Of a stretch of DNA of 17,465 nt, positions 14,900-17,465 are shown in pieces. The notes beneath the pieces were generated by a model that ran no database searches, had not been told where the DNA came from, and saw only the letters and a program-made list of their open reading frames with translations. This DNA is from Bacillota bacterium (GTDB lineage Bacteria > Bacillota > Clostridia > Lutisporales > Lutisporaceae): assembly GCA_023230985.1 (NCBI GenBank), contig JALNWH010000032.1, forward strand, positions 1 to 17,465, given 5' to 3'. A program made the translations under genes and the position numbers. Positions within the stretch are counted from its first letter, which is position 1. Each line of letters opens with the position of its first letter.

Positions 14900-15853
14900 T
14901 TATTCATTAGATAATGGATTAGATTTTATCGCCTGCCTTAATCTTTCGTCATCAATATGGGTATAAATTTGAGTGGTCGCTACACTTTTATGGCCTAATA
15001 TTTGTTGCAATGCTCTAATATCAACATTCCCATGCTTGTACATTAAAGTTGCGGCTGTATGCCTAAGCTTATGTGTTGAATACTTTTTATCATCTAAGCC
15101 GGCAGCTTTAATGTATTTTTTAACGATTACTTGTACAGTTCTTGGACTGATTCTTCTTTTATTTCTACTAATAAATAATGCTTTTTTATCGTCAGCACTA
15201 ATGCCGCTATTGTCTCTAACTTGTAAATATTCATTAATAGCGTTTATACAGGCACTATTAAGATAAACTACACGTTCTTTATTTCCTTTGCCTACTACCT
15301 TTAAAGTATCGCCTATAATACTATCAATATCAATGCTTACTAACTCGGACAATCTAAGACCGCAGTTTAAAAAAAGAGTAAATATAGCATAATCTCTTTT
15401 CATATTAACTCCCTTTATATTTTTTAAAAGTGATTTGCTGTCATCTAAAGTTAGATAAACAGGTTGTTTGTTTGTAATCTTTGGGGGTTCTAATTCAATA
15501 GCAGGATTCTTATCAATAATTTTTAATTTTGAATGTATATACTTAAAAAAAGAACGTAAGCATGCAACTTTTCTGGCTCTTGCATAATTAGAATTATTTC
15601 TTTCAGTAGCAGAATAGGAAATGAAAGAATACAAGTCATTTAAACCGATAGTACTTAAAAAATAATTATCAATGTCATCAATCCTAATATCTTTAAAATC
15701 AGTATTTTCTTTAACAACATTTTTTTTGATTTTCATATATTTAAAAAACAGCGTAAGATCGTAAGAATAGGCTTGTGCAGTTTTTTTTGAATTTCCTTTT
15801 ATAGCTTCCATATAAATAATGAAATCTTTTGCTGAAGAAGGGAGTTCGCTCAT
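14900..15853 (-). CDS. XerC/XerD-type tyrosine recombinase
   Basis: This 317-residue site-specific recombinase has the N-terminal SAM-like core-binding domain (about 7-112) and the catalytic domain (about 135-300). All expected catalytic residues are present: R167 (CGLRLSEL), K189 (VVGKGNKERVV), H261 and R264 (STHKLRHTAATL), H288 (LGHKS) and nucleophile Y297 (TTQIYTH). Length and the RHRHY layout match chromosomal XerC/XerD and not long phage integrases, so a role in dimer resolution is possible. An orphan recombinase acting at another site is equally open. ATG 15853 follows GAGGTG. The unknown membrane protein gene is immediately downstream. Confidence 0.88.
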   Translation of the reverse strand: MSELPSSAKDFIIYMEAIKGNSKKTAQAYSYDLTLFFKYMKIKKNVVKENTDFKDIRIDDIDNYFLSTIGLNDLYSFISYSATERNNSNYARARKVACLRSFFKYIHSKLKIIDKNPAIELEPPKITNKQPVYLTLDDSKSLLKNIKGVNMKRDYAIFTLFLNCGLRLSELVSIDIDSIIGDTLKVVGKGNKERVVYLNSACINAINEYLQVRDNSGISADDKKALFISRNKRRISPRTVQVIVKKYIKAAGLDDKKYSTHKLRHTAATLMYKHGNVDIRALQQILGHKSVATTQIYTHIDDERLRQAIKSNPLSNE

Positions 15854-15877
15854 CTATTTCACCTCATTTTTTGATTG

Positions 15878-15907
15878 AATTGCGCTAAATGGTTATTTAG
15901 CGCAATT
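15878..15907. repeat. Perfect hairpin upstream of the recombinase gene
   Basis: AATTGCGCTAAAT (15878-15890) and ATTTAGCGCAATT (15895-15907) are perfect 13-base complements around a GGTT loop. The arm centre GCGC stands out in AT-rich DNA. It lies about 25 bases upstream of the recombinase start codon, so it may be part of the 5' untranslated region or an operator. No T-run follows on either strand, so it is not a classic terminator. Confidence 0.6.
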
Positions 15908-16104
15908 ACATTATTCTACAAAATGTTTGAAAATCCTCTTTTTAAATCAACTATTTTAAATTTTATCAAATTATCATTATTTTAACTTAGTTATTAAAAA
16001 TCTATATTTAATACATTGTTTTTATAATCAAGCATTTTCAAAAAAATATTTAGATATTTATAAATCTTTTAATTAGAAACATATTTAAAATAAATTTTTT
16101 TTAT
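15908..16104. other. AT-rich intergenic stretch with no gene
   Basis: About 200 bases of very AT-rich DNA between the hairpin at 15878-15907 and the GC-richer island at 16105-16200. I see no plausible coding frame with a ribosome site and no RNA gene. On the minus strand TTGATA with a poor -10 (TTTAAA) at 17 bases is a weak candidate promoter for the recombinase gene. Confidence 0.5.
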
Positions 16105-16200
16105 AGGAGACAACACGGTCTTCTCTTCTTCTCCTCATGTGTTCCATATACTGGTAGTTGCTTTGGTCTGTCACATGTCCTCAACTATGCTAACAGACCT
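16105..16200. ncRNA. GC-richer structured island, candidate non-coding RNA or leader
   Basis: By hand count about 45% of bases 16106-16200 are G or C, in a gap that is otherwise very AT-rich. Complementary segments are TAGTTG (16155-16160) with CAACTA (16182-16187), GGTCTGT (16165-16171) with ACAGACC (16193-16199), CATGTG (16136-16141) with CACATG (16172-16177), and AGGAGA (16105-16110) with TCTCCT (16130-16135). The first two pairs interleave and would form a pseudoknot. No known riboswitch or RNA family core is recognised. The strand is unknown. A possible minus-strand promoter (TTGAAG, 18 bases, TATTAC; 16273-16244) would place it in a long leader of the recombinase gene. Confidence 0.3.
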
Positions 16201-16278
16201 TAAGTCTTTCCACAACGTAATCTTTAGCAAATATTAATATGCCGTAATACTGTAACTAATAAGTATTCTTCAAACTTA

Positions 16279-16307
16279 TTGACATAATATATTTTCTTTT
16301 ATATAAT
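16279..16307 (+). promoter_or_regulatory. Consensus promoter of tRNA-Trp
   Basis: Perfect TTGACA (16279-16284), exactly 17 bases, and perfect TATAAT (16302-16307). Transcription would start around 16314, only a few bases before the mature tRNA 5' end. This is the strongest promoter in the window. Confidence 0.9.
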
Positions 16308-16320
16308 AAAGATTGTGCGT

Positions 16321-16396
16321 AGGGGTATAGCTCAATTGGTAGAGTAGCGGTCTCCAAAACCGTTGGTTGCGGGTTCGATTCCTGCTACCCCTGCCA
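16321..16396 (+). tRNA. tRNA-Trp (anticodon CCA)
   Basis: A 76-base cloverleaf. The acceptor strand AGGGGTA (16321-16327) pairs with TACCCCT before discriminator G, and CCA is encoded (16394-16396). The D-arm carries AGCTCAATTGGTAGAG, the anticodon loop CTCCAAA holds CCA at 16354-16356, and the T-arm has GGTTCGATTCC. It is a single-gene unit behind its own consensus promoter. Secondary structure is intact, with no intron. No clear terminator follows in the 55 bases before the convergent PHP gene. Confidence 0.96.
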
Positions 16397-16406
16397 ATCT
16401 TAAAAA

Positions 16407-16428
16407 CAAAAGTGAACAAAAAGTGAAC
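16407..16428. repeat. Two tandem 11-bp repeats 3' of tRNA-Trp
   Basis: CAAAAGTGAAC (16407-16417) is followed at once by AAAAAGTGAAC (16418-16428). They differ only in the first base. They lie ten bases after the encoded CCA. Their origin is unknown; they could be recombinase arm-site or integration remnants, or chance. Confidence 0.45.
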
Positions 16429-16451
16429 AGATTTAAAAGTATTTCAAATCA

Positions 16452-17273
16452 TTATTTTCCGGCAAATTGTTTTAATAGAGAAAACTCATTATAATTTATT
16501 GTTACAGTGCCAAGTATAGGTTCGTTATTATGTGGCTTCCCATGACAATCAGAGCCGCCTGTTATTAACAGCCCTTTTTCCCTAGCAAAATCTTTTAGCC
16601 TTTTTACCGTTTTATTATCATGCTTAGAATGGTATACTTCTATACCTGAAAAACCCTGATCTAAAATATCATTTAATTTGGATTCATCTTTTAGTAAGCC
16701 CGGATGTGCTAAAACCGGAACTCCATCGGCATCATTTATCATCATTATAGCCTGTTTGGTTGAAAGTTTATATCTGCCTACATAAGCAGGGCAGCCAATA
16801 CCTATATAGTCTTTAAAAGCACTTTTAATGTCTTTAGCATAGCCTTTGTTAATTAAAGCTTGTGCAATATGTGGTCTTCCAACACTTTCACCATTTGAAA
16901 TATACTTTACTTCATCAATATTTATATCAATATTCAAATGATTTAGCTTTCTTATCATTTTAATTGCCCTGTCATGCCTAAACTGCTGTATTTCTCTTAG
17001 CTTTTCTAAAAAACCTTTATTGTTGTAATTAAAATAATATCCAAGAACATGAACCTCTTCATCATTATGCTCTGAATTTAATTCTATACCGGGGATTATT
17101 TCTAAATCTGTAAGCTTATTTATACTTAAAGCCTCAGTCATACCACTGACCGTATCATGATCTGTAATGCTAATTGCTTTAAGGCCTTTTTTAAAAGCCC
17201 ATTTCAATACCTCTTTCGGTGCTAGTACACCGTCTGATGCAGTAGTATGTATATGTAAGTCGGCATATTGCAT
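16452..17273 (-). CDS. PHP-domain metal-dependent phosphoesterase
   Basis: This 273-residue enzyme belongs to the PHP family (COG0613-like), whose studied members hydrolyse nucleoside 3',5'-bisphosphates or short RNAs. The metal-site motifs are intact: DLHIHTTASDG (H7, H9, D14), ITDHDT (D38, H39, D40), PGIELNSE, HVLGYY, LAHPGLL and GGSDCHG. I chose ATG 17273 because AGGATG lies about six to seven bases before it and the protein then begins MQYADLHIHT, typical of the family. In-frame alternatives are ATG 17282 and GTG 17303. It lies downstream of spoVS on the same strand but beyond a strong terminator, so it probably has its own promoter. The exact substrate is not known. Confidence 0.88.
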   Translation of the reverse strand: MQYADLHIHTTASDGVLAPKEVLKWAFKKGLKAISITDHDTVSGMTEALSINKLTDLEIIPGIELNSEHNDEEVHVLGYYFNYNNKGFLEKLREIQQFRHDRAIKMIRKLNHLNIDINIDEVKYISNGESVGRPHIAQALINKGYAKDIKSAFKDYIGIGCPAYVGRYKLSTKQAIMMINDADGVPVLAHPGLLKDESKLNDILDQGFSGIEVYHSKHDNKTVKRLKDFAREKGLLITGGSDCHGKPHNNEPILGTVTINYNEFSLLKQFAGK

Positions 17274-17327
17274 GTCTATCATCCTATTAACACTTTTATA
17301 CACATCTTATCACATTTTAGTTCACAA

Positions 17328-17362
17328 TAAAAACAAAAGCACTTAAAGTGCTTTTGTTTTTA
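17328..17362 (-). terminator. Strong terminator of spoVS
   Basis: A 17-bp perfect inverted repeat with its centre at 17345: the AAAAACAAAAGCACTT side pairs with AAGTGCTTTTGTTTTT. On the minus strand the GCACTTTAAGTGC core is followed by TTTTGTTTTT, a good U-tract, and it begins three bases after the spoVS stop. By symmetry it could also act on the plus strand. Confidence 0.9.
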
Positions 17363-17364
17363 AA

Positions 17365-17465
17365 CTATCTTGGACTTATGATTAATTTAATTGCAGTTCT
17401 TTCCTCGCCTTCAATATCAATATCCGTAAAGGCAGGTACACAAACTAAATCCATACCACTGGGTG
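17365..17465 (-). CDS. spoVS: Stage V sporulation protein S (3' end only)
   Basis: Only the last 32 codons and the stop are in the window; the gene continues beyond the right edge. The sequence ends PSGMDLVCVPAFTDIDIEGE (first 20 of these residues), then ERTAIKLIISPR and TAG. This matches the very conserved C-terminus of SpoVS (SGxDLxCxPAFTDIxIxGEERTAIKLI-PR). SpoVS is a small Alba-like protein needed for stage V of sporulation in Bacillus. It indicates a sporulating or spore-lineage Firmicute, although spoVS also occurs in some non-spore-formers. Confidence 0.9.
   Translation of the reverse strand, partial: PSGMDLVCVPAFTDIDIEGEERTAIKLIISPR

Noticed and set aside
14900..15853. Phage or conjugative-element integrase
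   Set aside because: The length (317 residues), lack of an arm-binding N-terminal extension and absence of phage genes nearby fit the XerC/XerD class better, though an orphan element recombinase is not excluded.
16274..16301. dif-like sequence: ACATAATATAT matches the XerD arm and centre of the B. subtilis dif site
   Set aside because: The match outside this 11-base core is poor (about 19 of 28 by eye), and the bases are fully explained by the consensus TTGACA-N17-TATAAT promoter of tRNA-Trp.
17274..17303. Longer PHP protein starting at GTG 17303
   Set aside because: The extra ten residues are not typical of the family and GTG 17303 has no good ribosome site. AGGATG favours ATG 17273.

Overview
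This window looks like chromosomal DNA from an AT-rich, spore-forming, anaerobic-type Firmicute of the class Clostridia. I judge this from the AT-rich codon use, the strong Shine-Dalgarno sites (GGAGG-type), the order miaB-mutS-mutL-miaA-hfq, the divergent lexA/yneA-like pair with Gram-positive SOS boxes, and the tail of spoVS at the right edge. I do not name a genus. No CRISPR array, rRNA gene, transposase or prophage is visible.

Left part (1-3804, + strand): a hairpin terminator of an upstream unit, then a promoter, a leader with two hairpins, and the tightly packed livH-livM-livG-livF genes. These encode the two permeases and two ATPases of a branched-chain amino acid (HAAT-type) ABC importer. 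No substrate-binding protein is present in the window.

Centre (4040-12534, + strand): a genome-maintenance and RNA-modification cluster. MiaA and MiaB act in sequence to make ms2i6A37 in tRNA. MutS and MutL carry out mismatch repair; MutL has its endonuclease motifs, and MutS and MutL both carry candidate beta-clamp binding motifs. Hfq (TTG start) and a PLP-dependent YnbB / methionine gamma-lyase-like protein follow. Genes from miaB to miaA overlap or nearly touch, so they are probably one transcription unit.

SOS region (12551-13697): lexA on the minus strand diverges from a YneA-like LysM cell-division inhibitor on the plus strand. Three LexA-box-like palindromes lie between them, one over the lexA -35, one inside the yneA-like promoter, and one just downstream of that promoter.

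Right part (13694-17465): a minus-strand pair made of a complete XerC/XerD-type tyrosine recombinase and an unrecognised membrane protein whose stop codon overlaps that of the yneA-like gene. Next comes a 467-base gap with a perfect 13-bp-arm hairpin, an AT desert and an isolated GC-richer, pseudoknot-capable island. It is followed by tRNA-Trp(CCA) behind a consensus promoter, a PHP-domain phosphoesterase (minus), a terminator, and the 3' end of spoVS (minus).

Most of the window is well-conserved core genome. The parts that known families explain least are the recombinase/membrane-protein pair, the structured island at 16105-16200, and the liv leader.
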